This document shows, piece after piece, positions 36,707-46,537 of a stretch of DNA of 62,456 nucleotides; the stretch's first letter is position 1, and every line of letters begins with the position of its first letter. The position numbers and the translations under genes are program-made. The DNA is from Candidatus Aminicenantota bacterium (lineage in GTDB: Bacteria > Acidobacteriota > Aminicenantia > Aminicenantales > Aminicenantaceae): positions 330 to 62,785 of the forward strand of contig WVZL01000019.1 in the NCBI GenBank assembly GCA_011772495.1. The letters run 5' to 3'. The notes below the pieces were generated by a model. The model saw only the letters and a program-made list of their open reading frames with translations, had not been told where the DNA came from and did no database searches.

Positions 36707-37201
36707 TCATTTGATCTGGTTTAGAACTTTATCGTAAATTTCCTCAAAGTTTTCCCGGGCCAAAAAATAAATCTGCCCTTGGCCTTGATATTCCTTTACA
36801 AACCTTTTGGACAGAGTGGCCAGGACTATCTTTTCCGAGTCGATCACCATCCTGATCGTCTCTCTGAATTTTTTTGAGTAAAACTCCATCATTCCAATCT
36901 CATCTATAATTACGTATTCTGAGCTTTCATAGCTCTCCAAGAATTTATCCATGATCGTATCAATGCCTTCGATATTTACTCGGTACCTTGAAACACCTGG
37001 ACCGCGTTTTATGTTCACCGAAGCTAGAACCTCTTCCTTCCCCGAAGCCAAATCAATGATTTTAAAACCCTGCCTCACATCATTTACCCTTATCTCGGGG
37101 GTGATAATCCCTGATATTTTTTTATCAGAAATATCGCTCAAAATTTTCTGTATCATAGTGGATTTACCGCATCTTGGATTGCCTGTGATAAAGATGTTCA
37201 T
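36707..37201 (-). CDS. THEP1-type nucleoside-triphosphatase
   Basis: A 164-residue P-loop NTPase: Walker A GNPRCGKST at the N-terminus, Walker B VIIDEIGMMEFYS around 97-109, and the THEP1 segments GIITPEIR and GFKIIDLASG. THEP1 proteins hydrolyse NTPs in vitro with an unknown cellular role. The basic length (about 160-180) fits. ATG 37201 starts directly on the conserved NIFITG strand. It is the only gene in its direction between two plus-strand genes. Confidence 0.85.
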   Translation of the reverse strand: MNIFITGNPRCGKSTMIQKILSDISDKKISGIITPEIRVNDVRQGFKIIDLASGKEEVLASVNIKRGPGVSRYRVNIEGIDTIMDKFLESYESSEYVIIDEIGMMEFYSKKFRETIRMVIDSEKIVLATLSKRFVKEYQGQGQIYFLARENFEEIYDKVLNQIK

Positions 37202-37422
37202 CTTGTCTTAATCTGTTTATCGTCTTCGGAAAGCCATGCCCATTTTTTGGCTATTCTATCAATTTTTTTAAATTTTGTCCTTGGTGAAACCGCAGATGAA
37301 TTGCATAATGCTTCTCTGACAAGCAGTTCTGATTTGACATTCCTAATTTTTTTAGAGATATAAATACAGAAAATCCATCTGCTAACTTAAAGGGCAAGAG
37401 GCGTACTATAGGACAAGACAAA

Positions 37423-37836
37423 ATGATTCTGTCAGCCGGGATTGTGATCGTCAGAAAGGAAGAGGGAGAATGGAAATATCTTTTTCTCCGGGCTTACCAG
37501 AACTGGGACTTTCCCAAAGGACTAGTTGAACAAGAAGAAGACCCCCTAGAAACTGCCCAAAGGGAAGTTGAAGAGGAGGCTGGTATAACAGACCTAAAAT
37601 TTTCATGGGGCTACAAGGTTAAAGAGACAGAGCCTTACAGCGGAGGAAAGAAAATCGCCCGCTATTACATCGCTGAAACCACCCAGTCTGAAGTGACCTT
37701 TTCCATCAACCCAGAACTGGGAATGCCAGAGCATCACGAACACCGCTGGCTGACCTACGAGGAGATCAAGAAATTGTCGCCAGAAAGACTTCTTCCCGTA
37801 ATTGAATGGGCGCATCGCCTCATCCAGAAATCCTGA
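37423..37836 (+). CDS. Nudix hydrolase
   Basis: A 137-residue Nudix protein with a complete Nudix box from GLVEQEEDPLETAQREV to EEEAGI (G-x5-E-x7-REUxEExGU). The pattern WDFPKGLVEQEED and the size suit bis(5'-nucleosyl)-tetraphosphatase (Ap4A) type enzymes, which clean up dinucleoside polyphosphates. It lies between the THEP1 gene (divergent) and the CPBP gene (convergent, 29 bases). The precise substrate is an inference. Confidence 0.87.
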   Translation: MILSAGIVIVRKEEGEWKYLFLRAYQNWDFPKGLVEQEEDPLETAQREVEEEAGITDLKFSWGYKVKETEPYSGGKKIARYYIAETTQSEVTFSINPELGMPEHHEHRWLTYEEIKKLSPERLLPVIEWAHRLIQKS

Positions 37837-37865
37837 ATTCAAAACCCTCTTCATGGTCAATTATT

Positions 37866-38624
37866 TTATTTAGAAATCATGAATAACAGACGTAAAACAC
37901 CTAGGCCATTGAGTAAGCAATGAATAATAATGCCCAAATATATGTTCTTTTTTTGGTAGACCACATAAACAACGGGCAAAAAGCCTAAGAATATTGCCGG
38001 GTATTGCCAGGGAGAAAAAAAGTGATAGATCGAAAAAAGCGCCACATTCATCAGAGGCGCTAACATTTTAAACCTTGAAATCCGCGGCAGAAGATATCCC
38101 CGAAAATATAGTTCTTCGACAATCGATGCTCCAAAACCGGAAAGAAGGAGCCCCAGCAATAAAGTTGGAATTAGAGATGAACGTGAATAAGCAGAAGGGT
38201 CTGCTAAAAAATCATCTAAGAATACCCAACCCGGTACCCATGAAAAAAAAGTCTCAATAATAAAGGCACGGATAGGAGAGTATAATAGGGAAATAATCGC
38301 TATAAGAAAATAAATAACAGGAATGATCACCAAGTATTCCCTGATCGAAATTTTTTCACGATAAAGGATTATTCCTTTTAAAGAAAATCGGCCGTTTTTC
38401 TTTTTGCCCTGATAGAACAAATAGCCGAGCTCGAAGGGGATAAGGACAAATAGGATAGCCAGAAGAATGGCTAAATAAGATGTACCGCCTCTTATGATGC
38501 TCATGGGTAGTACGATTAGAAAGAATAGAGTTATCAACAAGCCCGGAAATAGGTGCAAGAACACAGATTTTAGGATGGAATGCTGTTCTACGTCTTGATC
38601 TGGCACTAAATTTTCTTCTGCCAT
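37866..38624 (-). CDS. CPBP intramembrane glutamic endopeptidase
   Basis: A 252-residue multispan protein with the CPBP/Abi catalytic motifs in order: EELYFRG (EExxxR), FSIYHF (FxxxH) and IHCLLNG (HxxxN). About seven membrane segments are visible. In bacteria such proteases process or protect peptides, including self-immunity against bacteriocins, but no bacteriocin genes are nearby. The N-terminus (AEENLVPDQDVEQHSILK) is acidic and cytoplasmic. Confidence 0.85.
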   Translation of the reverse strand: MAEENLVPDQDVEQHSILKSVFLHLFPGLLITLFFLIVLPMSIIRGGTSYLAILLAILFVLIPFELGYLFYQGKKKNGRFSLKGIILYREKISIREYLVIIPVIYFLIAIISLLYSPIRAFIIETFFSWVPGWVFLDDFLADPSAYSRSSLIPTLLLGLLLSGFGASIVEELYFRGYLLPRISRFKMLAPLMNVALFSIYHFFSPWQYPAIFLGFLPVVYVVYQKKNIYLGIIIHCLLNGLGVLRLLFMISK

Positions 38625-38706
38625 TATAGGAATTTATTGGAGGTGTATCGGTGGCAAATTAAGATATTTTCCGTCTCAACTCCTTCAAGGCGCTAGGGAA
38701 AGAGAA

Positions 38707-40158
38707 CTATAAATCAACGCGGTAGGCGTAATTGCTGTGCCAAATCAGGCATGTGACTTTGCCGTCTGGTCCCAGCTCGAAAACGACCTCTTCGCCAAGG
38801 TTGCCGTCATCCCGAATTCGCTTGAAAGTGTTCTCTCCTGTCCGCCTCAGCTTGGTCAATGATTCGAGCGGATTATCTGTGGGCAACGAGATGACTGCCA
38901 GCTCTCCATCCATGATCAACACATACATCTCTTGGTCCAAGGGCCATTCATATCTTCCCACAAATTTTTCCAGGTCTTGATCCGCTGCCTTGCCTTGACC
39001 CGGGCTCTTGAGCGCTTTCAGGATGGCTGGGGCCGCAATATCATAAACCTGCCATGAATATGGGGTGGGGCTGACATCGTTAGCATTGGTCATGACGACG
39101 ACAGCGATCTTGTCTTGGGGACAGATGCTCAGCCGGGTCCTGTATCCAGGACAGCCACCGCTGTGTCCCACGAATGTCTTTTCCTTGTGCCGGCCGACTG
39201 AAAACCCGAGCCCCCATTTCACCTCCCAGTCTTGGTCAACCCAATGTACCCGATGCATCTCTTTCAAGGTGTTAACTGCAAGCACTTCCTTACCGCCCTT
39301 CTCGAGCAACCGGAACTGCCAGGAGGCGAATCGGGCCAAATCTTCCACTGTGGAGGCAAACCCTGCTGCTGGAGCAATACCATTGACAAGATAAAATGGA
39401 ATCACCTTGCGGCTGCCATCGCGCATACGTGAGCTATACGGCACAGCCAGCCTTACTCCTCTGTGTTCTGCTGGTATTTCTGGGCTGGTGTCCTTCAAGC
39501 CCAGCGGTTTAAGTATATGCTCCTTAACATACCGTGCATAGGGCTGGCCTGAAACTGCAGCCACGACTTCGCCTGCTAGGGTCAGGCCCAAGTTCGAGTA
39601 TTGAAAATAGGTGTCAGCGGGATAGAGCTCTTCCTGGGCGGAGAGCTTTTCAATGATTTGTTCCCGAGTGGGAAAGCAGTGTTCGGGTCCAGTCCAGTAG
39701 GGATAATCTGATTCGCGGGGCAGGCCTGAAGAATGGGTAAGGATGCCCCTAATAGTTATCTCTGGTGCCTCGGGATAGGCGTCTTTGATGCTGAACCAGG
39801 AGAGGTGCTTTTTGACTGGATCATCGAGGTGCAGCTTGCCCTGGTCCCGAAGCCGCATGACACCAATACTGGTGAAGAGTTTGGAAATGGAACAGATGCT
39901 GTAAATCGTGCTTGGCGAAGCAGGAATTTTCTTCTCCAGGTTGGCATAGCCAAAGCCGCGGCTCCAGACTAAATCCTGGTCGTGAACAATCCCCAGGGAC
40001 ATACCGGGTATGTCCTTGTAAGCCAACTGAGCCTCGACCCAAACCTCGATGAGTTTCAGTGCCGAGGCTACCCGAGGGTCATCCTTAAGCGATTGGGCTC
40101 TGGCCAGTCCAATCACCAAAAGGAATACTGTTATAAAGCACAAGATAGGTTTCCTCAT
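38707..40158 (-). CDS. exported beta-lactamase-like serine hydrolase
   Basis: A 483-residue serine hydrolase of the class C beta-lactamase/esterase family. It has a signal peptide (ending IGLARAQS), the SxxK motif in YSICSISKLFTS, the Tyr motif YSNLG and the third motif HSGGCPGYRT. A C-terminal extension of about 90 residues (KFVGRYEWPLDQEMYVL) is an lipocalin-like DUF3471 type domain. The likely work is D-amino-acid ester or peptide hydrolysis in the periplasm. A second, dissimilar member lies at 44100. Confidence 0.85.
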   Translation of the reverse strand: MRKPILCFITVFLLVIGLARAQSLKDDPRVASALKLIEVWVEAQLAYKDIPGMSLGIVHDQDLVWSRGFGYANLEKKIPASPSTIYSICSISKLFTSIGVMRLRDQGKLHLDDPVKKHLSWFSIKDAYPEAPEITIRGILTHSSGLPRESDYPYWTGPEHCFPTREQIIEKLSAQEELYPADTYFQYSNLGLTLAGEVVAAVSGQPYARYVKEHILKPLGLKDTSPEIPAEHRGVRLAVPYSSRMRDGSRKVIPFYLVNGIAPAAGFASTVEDLARFASWQFRLLEKGGKEVLAVNTLKEMHRVHWVDQDWEVKWGLGFSVGRHKEKTFVGHSGGCPGYRTRLSICPQDKIAVVVMTNANDVSPTPYSWQVYDIAAPAILKALKSPGQGKAADQDLEKFVGRYEWPLDQEMYVLIMDGELAVISLPTDNPLESLTKLRRTGENTFKRIRDDGNLGEEVVFELGPDGKVTCLIWHSNYAYRVDL

Positions 40159-40394
40159 TTGTCATCTCCTTATAAACAAAAATTTTGTCTTTTTTGTTTT
40201 CCATGCTTTGCTTTTTTTATGTTCAATTTCTTTGGTTCATTTACACCTGCTGGAATTATTTTCTGCTTATATCATAATGGAATATCACGGTCAAACCTCG
40301 CAGGATTGATTGTAAATTTTAATTATGTGTTGTAGACTGACCTGTTTAATCTAACCAAAAAATAAAAAATGATGGTCCCTCTGAGGAGGAAAAA

Positions 40395-41288
40395 ATGAAG
40401 AGAAAATCAATTCTTTTGTCTCTAACAGTCCTGTGTATTTTCCTTTTAGCGAGACCAGGGAATGCCCAGGATTTTCTCAAGAAATTCAGTCTCAAGATTT
40501 CCGGAGGATTGGGCAGCACCTCAGGAGGGGATTTCAACGCATTTCCCGATGGTATGAATTCGTTAGCTGCGGATTTAGTTCCTCTTTTAGGACTCACCAA
40601 AACAGGTGAATTAGAGAATCCGAATTGGGGACTTGATTTTGAGGGTGAAGTTCTTTTCAGCCTTTCTGAAAATTTCGGAGTTGGAATTGGAGCGGGCTAC
40701 CAGGAGAGAAGTAAAGAAACCTCCCTCAGACTGGCTCTTGAACCCTTAATGAGTGCCACCCTGAGCTGGGAGCCAGAATACTCACTTATCCCCATCACCT
40801 TAAGTGGTTACTATTTCTTTCCCATCGGATCAAAAATGAACGCCTTCTTGAAAGCTGGGATTGGATACTATTTTGCGAAAGTCGATCTGAAATTACGGGA
40901 GGAATATGCCTCCTTCATGGGTTTGGAAGGATGGAATGAAGATGAATTCGAAGCCAAAGACAGTGGATTCGGATTTCACGGCAGCCTGGGATTAGAGTAT
41001 CATCTCACAGAGACTATTTTCCTTTTTGCCGAAGGTACGGGAAGATACCTGAAAATCACAGACTGGGAATTCGAAGGCAAATCAGCTTTTACTTCTGGAG
41101 TCATAATGGCCTCAGGAACACTATGGTATATAGAAGAATTTTTTGTGCCGACCGGCAAGTATTATCCCAGTCTGCAAATTTCGGAACAAAAGCCAACGGG
41201 ATCTCTTTACAGAAATGTCGATGCAGCAGAGATTGATCTTTCAGGCTTTTCCTTCAGGATAGGAATAAGAATAAGATTCGGAAAATAA
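40395..41288 (+). CDS. outer-membrane beta-barrel, copy 1
   Basis: A 297-residue barrel with a signal peptide (LCIFLLARPGNAQ), long runs of alternating hydrophobic residues and a C-terminus FRIGIRIRFGK fitting outer-membrane insertion (last residue is Lys after Gly, atypical of the usual aromatic end). It is closely related to the next gene; the two share WGLDFEGE, GGLG.. and IPITLSGYY segments. ATG 40395 follows GAGGAGG. GACCTGTTTAATC at 40338-40350 recurs as GACCTGTGTAATC before the second copy. Confidence 0.75.
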   Translation: MKRKSILLSLTVLCIFLLARPGNAQDFLKKFSLKISGGLGSTSGGDFNAFPDGMNSLAADLVPLLGLTKTGELENPNWGLDFEGEVLFSLSENFGVGIGAGYQERSKETSLRLALEPLMSATLSWEPEYSLIPITLSGYYFFPIGSKMNAFLKAGIGYYFAKVDLKLREEYASFMGLEGWNEDEFEAKDSGFGFHGSLGLEYHLTETIFLFAEGTGRYLKITDWEFEGKSAFTSGVIMASGTLWYIEEFFVPTGKYYPSLQISEQKPTGSLYRNVDAAEIDLSGFSFRIGIRIRFGK

Positions 41289-41407
41289 TCCCTTTTAATA
41301 TATCTCGTATACTTCTTAGATCGACCTGTGTAATCATATTTTACATTTGTCATTCATAGAGGACATAAAAAAGCTTATTAATTCCCACCTAGCCCTTAAA
41401 TATTAAT

Positions 41408-41424
41408 TGGCATATTTATTGCAG
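41408..41424 (+). promoter_or_regulatory. sigma54 (-24/-12) type promoter for barrel copy 2
   Basis: TGGCAT at 41408-41413, five bases, then TTGCAG at 41419-41424: GG-N10-GC with a near-consensus -12 element. The start would be near 41433, giving a 25-base leader with AAGGAGG for the gene at 41458. It is the second such site in the window, the other preceding the pilin cluster. Confidence 0.65.
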
Positions 41425-41457
41425 AATATTAATCACAACTTTCCTAAGGAGGAAAAA

Positions 41458-42354
41458 ATGAGAAGAAAACCAGTTCTTTTATCCTTAACAATCCTGTGTA
41501 TGTTTCTATTGGCGAGCACAGGCAACGCCCAGGATTTCCTGAAGAGATTCAGCCTGAAGCTGACTGGCGGATATGGCAACATTGCAGGTGGGGATGTCAA
41601 CGACGTGGTCGATGGTGTGAACTCTCAGCTAGCAGATTTGTCAGCTATTGCTGGACTCCCTACCCTAGGTGAGATGGAAAATGCGAAATGGGGCCTTGAT
41701 TTAGAAGGTGAATTGGTTTTCAGTCTTTCCAAGAATTTTGGAGTCAGCCTTGGTGCAGGATACTTAGTAAGAAAAATAGACAGTCTCGTTGAGATAAGAC
41801 TAGAACCCATAATCAGCGGCTCATTCTTATGGGAGCCAAAATACACCGTGATTCCCATCACCTTGAGTGGCTATTATTATCTTCCTGTTGCTTCGAAGGC
41901 GAATGTTTTTTTTAAGGGTGGAATCGGATACTATTTTGCAAAAATCAATTTTACAACACGAGAAGAGCTTGTTATACCTGGTGAGCTGAATGAATGGAAT
42001 CAAAATGACGGGGAAGCAAAAGATAATGGTTTTGGATTTCACGGTGGCCTGGGATTTGAGTACAACATATCCAGGAGTGTTGCCCTTTATGCTGAGGGAA
42101 TAGGGAGATATGTGAATTTCAAAGACTGGGAAGTTGACAATACTTATCGTGATTCCTCAGGATATACATTAAAGCAATCAGGCGCATTTTGGTATGAAGA
42201 AGAATTTGATGGCAGTACTGGCAGATACTATCCTTCATTGACCATATCAGAACAAAGACCATCCAGCCCTTGGGTCAGGAATGCCAGGAAAGCAGAGATT
42301 GATTTATCGGGATTGTCATTCAGGATAGGAGTAAGAATAAGATTCGGGAAATAA
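41458..42354 (+). CDS. outer-membrane beta-barrel, copy 2
   Basis: A 298-residue barrel, paralogue of the gene at 40395: same signal peptide pattern (LSLTILCMFLLASTGNAQ), same middle (IPITLSGYYYLPVASKA, GIGYYFAKINF) and identical-type end FRIGVRIRFGK. ATG 41458 follows AAGGAGG; codons from 41407 upstream would precede the signal. It is a tandem duplicate with its own sigma54-like promoter. No ligand or transport role can be named. Confidence 0.75.
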   Translation: MRRKPVLLSLTILCMFLLASTGNAQDFLKRFSLKLTGGYGNIAGGDVNDVVDGVNSQLADLSAIAGLPTLGEMENAKWGLDLEGELVFSLSKNFGVSLGAGYLVRKIDSLVEIRLEPIISGSFLWEPKYTVIPITLSGYYYLPVASKANVFFKGGIGYYFAKINFTTREELVIPGELNEWNQNDGEAKDNGFGFHGGLGFEYNISRSVALYAEGIGRYVNFKDWEVDNTYRDSSGYTLKQSGAFWYEEEFDGSTGRYYPSLTISEQRPSSPWVRNARKAEIDLSGLSFRIGVRIRFGK

Positions 42355-42516
42355 TCCATTCCGATAAGCTGTTCAGAATAAGATATCGTTTAGTGATAAT
42401 GGGTGAGAAACGAAAGACAAACTAATTTCTTGCGAAGGCAATCTTTAGGGATTAAAAGAATTTATCAGAGAAACAGCGTCTTCTATCCCTGATTTCGCTT
42501 TAACGAGTGCTTTTCA

Positions 42517-43176
42517 TTACTGAAGGGGGACTTCATTGCTGATCAGGCAACAGAACTGAGTGCCGTGAGACTTAACAATAGATAAGATCCATCCCTCATA
42601 GGTATCGACTTTTATGGTACATCTCTGGGAATAAGTATAGAGAGAAAGAGGTTCTCTGACATTCACGATCTCAAGCTTGGATTGATAACCACTTCCGCTT
42701 TTCCTGAACTGCTGTATCCTCACAAAAGCATGCTCTACCATCGAGTCGGGATTAGAGTATACAGTGAAGTGCACTATATTATGGGATTCAAAGACCAGAT
42801 CGGCTATGTAGAAAGGGATTCCTCTGGCAAAAGCTTCTTCCTTGCTTCCCATCTGAACTAGCCCGTTTCGATGAACTTTTAATGAATTAGCGTTTTGTTC
42901 AACATCTTCAGAAAATACACCCCTGAATAATCGGAAGATACGCGGTTTTCTATCGAAGGTGTAGTCACCGCTGACCCTAATCTCCACATCATAATCACCC
43001 CAGATGGCAGGCTGCAGATGGCACAATACGAATTCTTGAGCCGAGTCATCTCTAACGACACTAGTGATGGAGTCGACGAGGGCATAATCGTCTTCAATTC
43101 CCTCGCTAAAGAGCGGAGACACACACAGGGCAATTAGAGCACCTATGAATAAAATACATGTTCTAATCCCCAACAT
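42517..43176 (-). CDS. exported protein of unknown function
   Basis: A 219-residue protein with a signal peptide (CILFIGALIALCVSPLFSEG). The mature part is predicted beta-rich with no obvious motif; four cysteines (in FVLCHL, QRCTI, QFCCL) could form disulfides. ATG 43176 follows GAGGTG. It shares no clear family with the neighbouring barrels. It may be a surface or periplasmic protein. Confidence 0.6.
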   Translation of the reverse strand: MLGIRTCILFIGALIALCVSPLFSEGIEDDYALVDSITSVVRDDSAQEFVLCHLQPAIWGDYDVEIRVSGDYTFDRKPRIFRLFRGVFSEDVEQNANSLKVHRNGLVQMGSKEEAFARGIPFYIADLVFESHNIVHFTVYSNPDSMVEHAFVRIQQFRKSGSGYQSKLEIVNVREPLSLYTYSQRCTIKVDTYEGWILSIVKSHGTQFCCLISNEVPLQ

Positions 43177-43531
43177 ATTAGCACCTCAAATCACATACTT
43201 CCCTAATATATGTAATCACTTGATATGATTAACTTTATGAAATAAGTTCCTCCATTAGATTAGTCGGCTCAGGGGAAAGAAAGTAAAATTTTGTTTTGCT
43301 TTTCTTCAAGCTTCCCCATTTCCTCCTGTTTTACTAAGCCTTAATGGCTCTAATCTTATATCAGAAGAACGATTTGATGTCAACCAGAATTTGGAAGAAG
43401 AAGGCAGAGAAACATACCGAATAAAGGCCTAAATTATTTATTTTATTACCATTAGAAATTTTAAGGAGAAGATCATAATCAGTCAGATTTCTCTCTTTCA
43501 GAGAAGCCGTCGAAGTGGTGGTTTCGGAAAA
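43177..43531. other. gene-free interval
   Basis: About 355 AT-rich bases between two minus-strand genes. I see no frame with a ribosome site, no clear promoter and no repeat here. Confidence 0.5.
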
Positions 43532-44080
43532 TTATTTCAGACGATATCTTAAACCGATCCCGATGCCAATTCCTCCTATATTGATCGCTGTTCCTTCGGG
43601 TTTTATCGTGCAAGAGCTATAATTGACCTCGAGCTCCACAGAGAACTTGCTCGCCAATTCAACCCATACTCCAGTCTGAGCTAAATAGCCGAACCTGGCA
43701 TATTTGAGGGTGTCAAGAGGGGCAATTTCCCGATAAAAATGGATACCCATCCCAACACTAAGGAAGGGAATAACTTTTTCCTCTGTGAACCTGTAGCCGA
43801 CTCCTAGATAAACAGGGATGATTCTAAGAGTGATCTCTTCTTTGGTGAAGGTTAATTCTCCCTTATTAGAAAAATAACTCGCGCCAAGCCAAAGAGAAGT
43901 CTTCTTCAAAACATCTACCTGAAGTTTCCCCCCGACCTGGAGACCGCTTCCGTAGATCTCCCTGAATGCCTGATCAGAGGGCCTGAAATAACTCGTTTCC
44001 AATATGATAGACGACTCTTGGGCATGGAGTGCTCCCAAGATAAATAAAACCAGCGAAACTAATATTATGGATCTTTTCAA
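43532..44080 (-). CDS. outer-membrane beta-barrel (opacity/OmpW-like)
   Basis: A 182-residue eight-strand-type barrel: signal peptide (LVLFILGALHAQES), then repeated amphipathic strands (WLGASYFSNKGEL, IPVYLGVGYRF, VIPFLSVGMGIHFY, IGIGLRYRLK). It lies 19 bases downstream of the serine-hydrolase gene at 44100-45557 on the same strand, suggesting one transcript. The function is not known. Confidence 0.75.
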   Translation of the reverse strand: MKRSIILVSLVLFILGALHAQESSIILETSYFRPSDQAFREIYGSGLQVGGKLQVDVLKKTSLWLGASYFSNKGELTFTKEEITLRIIPVYLGVGYRFTEEKVIPFLSVGMGIHFYREIAPLDTLKYARFGYLAQTGVWVELASKFSVELEVNYSSCTIKPEGTAINIGGIGIGIGLRYRLK

Positions 44081-44099
44081 CCCGCTGTTCCTTTCTGTT

Positions 44100-45557
44100 T
44101 TATTGAAAACCTGGAATCTGAACAGTCACTATGGCGGTTAGACTCTCCTGGTTATCATCGGTGACAGAAGATACTCCATAGGTGTATTTCTCATTTCTCT
44201 CAACGCCCCGATCCCAGTACTCAAACGTGCCAGCATTCACTTCAGCCAGCAATACAGAGACGCTGGCATTGATGACCTGGTATATTCTGTACCTAGAGAT
44301 ATCCACTCCGGCATTCCTCGGATTTGGCTCCCATTTCAAGACATTGAGATACTCCAAATAAGCCAGCCCTCGATTTTCTATTTTCTGAGCAGTGAGTCCG
44401 ACTGGAAAATATGGAGGAGGCCCAGACAAACACTTAATGGGCAAAAGAATATGATTGGCTATAAGCTCTATGGGCATAAACGCTCCTGGATCTGACCAGC
44501 CGCTCCAATCCATGGTGGTTACGATAACCATGTTCAGCTCGGGGATGCACACGATGTACTGTCCCCCCATTCCTGAGGCGTGAAAAAAATCATAATCGTG
44601 GATTTGACCCAACCACCATTTATACCCATATCCTCTCTCTGTCAATGGCCCCCAGTCGCTCTCAAACCTGCTGTCGTATTCGATAGAATCCTTTACCCAT
44701 TCCTCCGGGACAATCTGAATTCCATCTATCAAACCATTGTTTAAATAGAGGTAGCCGAACCTAGCCATATCACGGGGCGTAAAATACATTTCGTGTCCTC
44801 CGGTGTAATACCCTTGCGGGTCTTGATGCCAGCTCCGAATCGAGATATTGAGAGGTGTAAAAAGGTATTTTTCGGCAAATTCCCTGGTGCTCATTCCTGA
44901 AGTCTTGGTTATGATTCCCGACAAAAGATTTGTCTGGGGAGTGGAATAGTGAAATACCTCTCCTGGATCGTATCTTAAAGGAAGCTCAATGGCATACCTG
45001 ATCCAATTCGGGCTGCTCCAATATTGATTCCAATCTTCTTCACTCTCATCAAAAGCAAATCCAGCTCTCATGGTTAACAGATGTTTGATAGTTATCTCAT
45101 TTTTCCTGGGATCTAGATCTGGAGTAACATATTCTGGAAAAAAATCGAGCATCTTTTGTTCCAGGCTGTGCAGATAATTCTCCCTGAACGCGATTCCTAC
45201 CAGAGCTGAAGTGAAGCTTTTGGAGACTGAATAGACATGATTGGCATCATATTCATCCTGAAAGTGGAAATACCGCTCCGCTATCAGGTATCCATTCTTG
45301 ACCACCAGAAGACTGAAAATATAGGACAGCTTTTCGGCTTCCTGGAAGGCCTTCTCAAAAATGCTTGAGTCGAGCCCTTGTGCTTCAGGTTCTGAAATTG
45401 GCCAGTCAAAAGGCTCTCGGAGTTCGCCATCGAGCGCTTCTTCTTGAGAATTCTGGGAAGGCAGCTTGAAAATTCCCTCATTTATTATTCTCCCCTGAGA
45501 AATGCCCAACACAAATAAAACAATCATAAGGCTGAGAATGAATATCTTTCTTTTCAC
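44100..45557 (-). CDS. exported beta-lactamase-like serine hydrolase, second
   Basis: A 485-residue protein: signal peptide or anchor (MKRKIFILSLMIVLFVLGIS), class C-type SxxK in VYSVSKSFTSALVG, a YSTPQTN segment in place of the YxN motif, and ASGMGGQYIVC in the third motif region. It differs from the 38707 gene and is longer at the C-terminus (about 110 residues). That end, RISRYRIYQVINASVSVLLA, looks like a fibronectin III-type module. The Tyr motif change should be kept in mind. Probably a periplasmic esterase or peptidase. Confidence 0.82.
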   Translation of the reverse strand: MKRKIFILSLMIVLFVLGISQGRIINEGIFKLPSQNSQEEALDGELREPFDWPISEPEAQGLDSSIFEKAFQEAEKLSYIFSLLVVKNGYLIAERYFHFQDEYDANHVYSVSKSFTSALVGIAFRENYLHSLEQKMLDFFPEYVTPDLDPRKNEITIKHLLTMRAGFAFDESEEDWNQYWSSPNWIRYAIELPLRYDPGEVFHYSTPQTNLLSGIITKTSGMSTREFAEKYLFTPLNISIRSWHQDPQGYYTGGHEMYFTPRDMARFGYLYLNNGLIDGIQIVPEEWVKDSIEYDSRFESDWGPLTERGYGYKWWLGQIHDYDFFHASGMGGQYIVCIPELNMVIVTTMDWSGWSDPGAFMPIELIANHILLPIKCLSGPPPYFPVGLTAQKIENRGLAYLEYLNVLKWEPNPRNAGVDISRYRIYQVINASVSVLLAEVNAGTFEYWDRGVERNEKYTYGVSSVTDDNQESLTAIVTVQIPGFQ

Positions 45558-45838
45558 CTAGACCTCCGTAGATATTCTTTTGCCTTTACTCAACAGCTTT
45601 TGAAACCTGCATCTGAAAATTGGCTATTATACATAGTTCTCTGTCAAACTTCATTAAGGAGTTCCAGCAATTTATGTGCCAACATGAATTATAAATAACT
45701 TATTGATTCTAATTCAATTAGATTAAGACAGATTTTAGAAGGGAGAATTCTTCATTATAGTTTTTTTACAAAACCGTTCATCATGTGCTTTTTTTTACCT
45801 AAGAATTTTTGCCCGATAATTATCGATGTTTAGCTTCT

Positions 45839-46447
45839 TTATTTCTTCTTGTCTCTGAATTCTTCTATCAAGACCTTTGGTTGGCCTGTTCTCAAGACAT
45901 TTCTTTCTACGACTTTCCCCAGCCTGTTGAGCTTGAGGACAAGGTCCAAAGCTTGATCCCAGGGTACATCTTTTAGGTCAAGGGTGACATTGCCCTTAAC
46001 TTCGGGGTGAAAAACAACATTGAGTCCTCCCACCTTGCATAAGTACATAATCACATCTCTGACATCAGCGTCCTTGAACCTGACGGTAACCTTCTCTCCA
46101 GTATATTCAGTTGCTGTTCCGGTAACTAATCTTGACTTTGGCAGACTGTCCTTCTCTTTACCCTTTACTTCTACTACCCGACTCTGATGGATATATCCTG
46201 AAAGCAACATTCCTCCTCTACGAAGAGGCAGATTAATCCTGTACCATTCTCCTTCTTTACTCAATACATCTAACACCGTCCCTAGAGAAACACGGCCGAT
46301 AGCTTGACTTTTACTGTCCGGACGCAAACGGATAAAGGCCGTTCCTGATTTGACCTTGAGTCTCTGCTGGGCTTCCTGACCCAAGAGTGCTAAAGGCAAC
46401 CACAAGATAATTGCTATCATCAAGAATGCTATGATGTCTCTCTTCAT
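45839..46447 (-). CDS. SH3-STN domain exported protein
   Basis: A 202-residue exported protein. After a signal peptide (ending LLGQEA) is a bacterial SH3 domain (about 30-90, FIRLRPDSKSQAIGRVSLGT). Next is a secretin/TonB N-terminal (STN) domain (about 115-195) with VRFKDADVRDVIMYL and DLKDVPWDQALDLVL, the form found at the front of PilQ. The secretin barrel itself is missing, so this is an orphan pilotin-like or peptidoglycan-linking piece. It could support the pilin cluster at 0.8 kb, although far from it. Confidence 0.8.
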   Translation of the reverse strand: MKRDIIAFLMIAIILWLPLALLGQEAQQRLKVKSGTAFIRLRPDSKSQAIGRVSLGTVLDVLSKEGEWYRINLPLRRGGMLLSGYIHQSRVVEVKGKEKDSLPKSRLVTGTATEYTGEKVTVRFKDADVRDVIMYLCKVGGLNVVFHPEVKGNVTLDLKDVPWDQALDLVLKLNRLGKVVERNVLRTGQPKVLIEEFRDKKK

Positions 46448-46537
46448 GACTTTATCCTGGTTTGTTCGGCTTTATTTCGGTAATAAGCAATATTTTATGT
46501 CCCCTTTCTGTATGCTTCAATTTATTAGTCGAAATTC

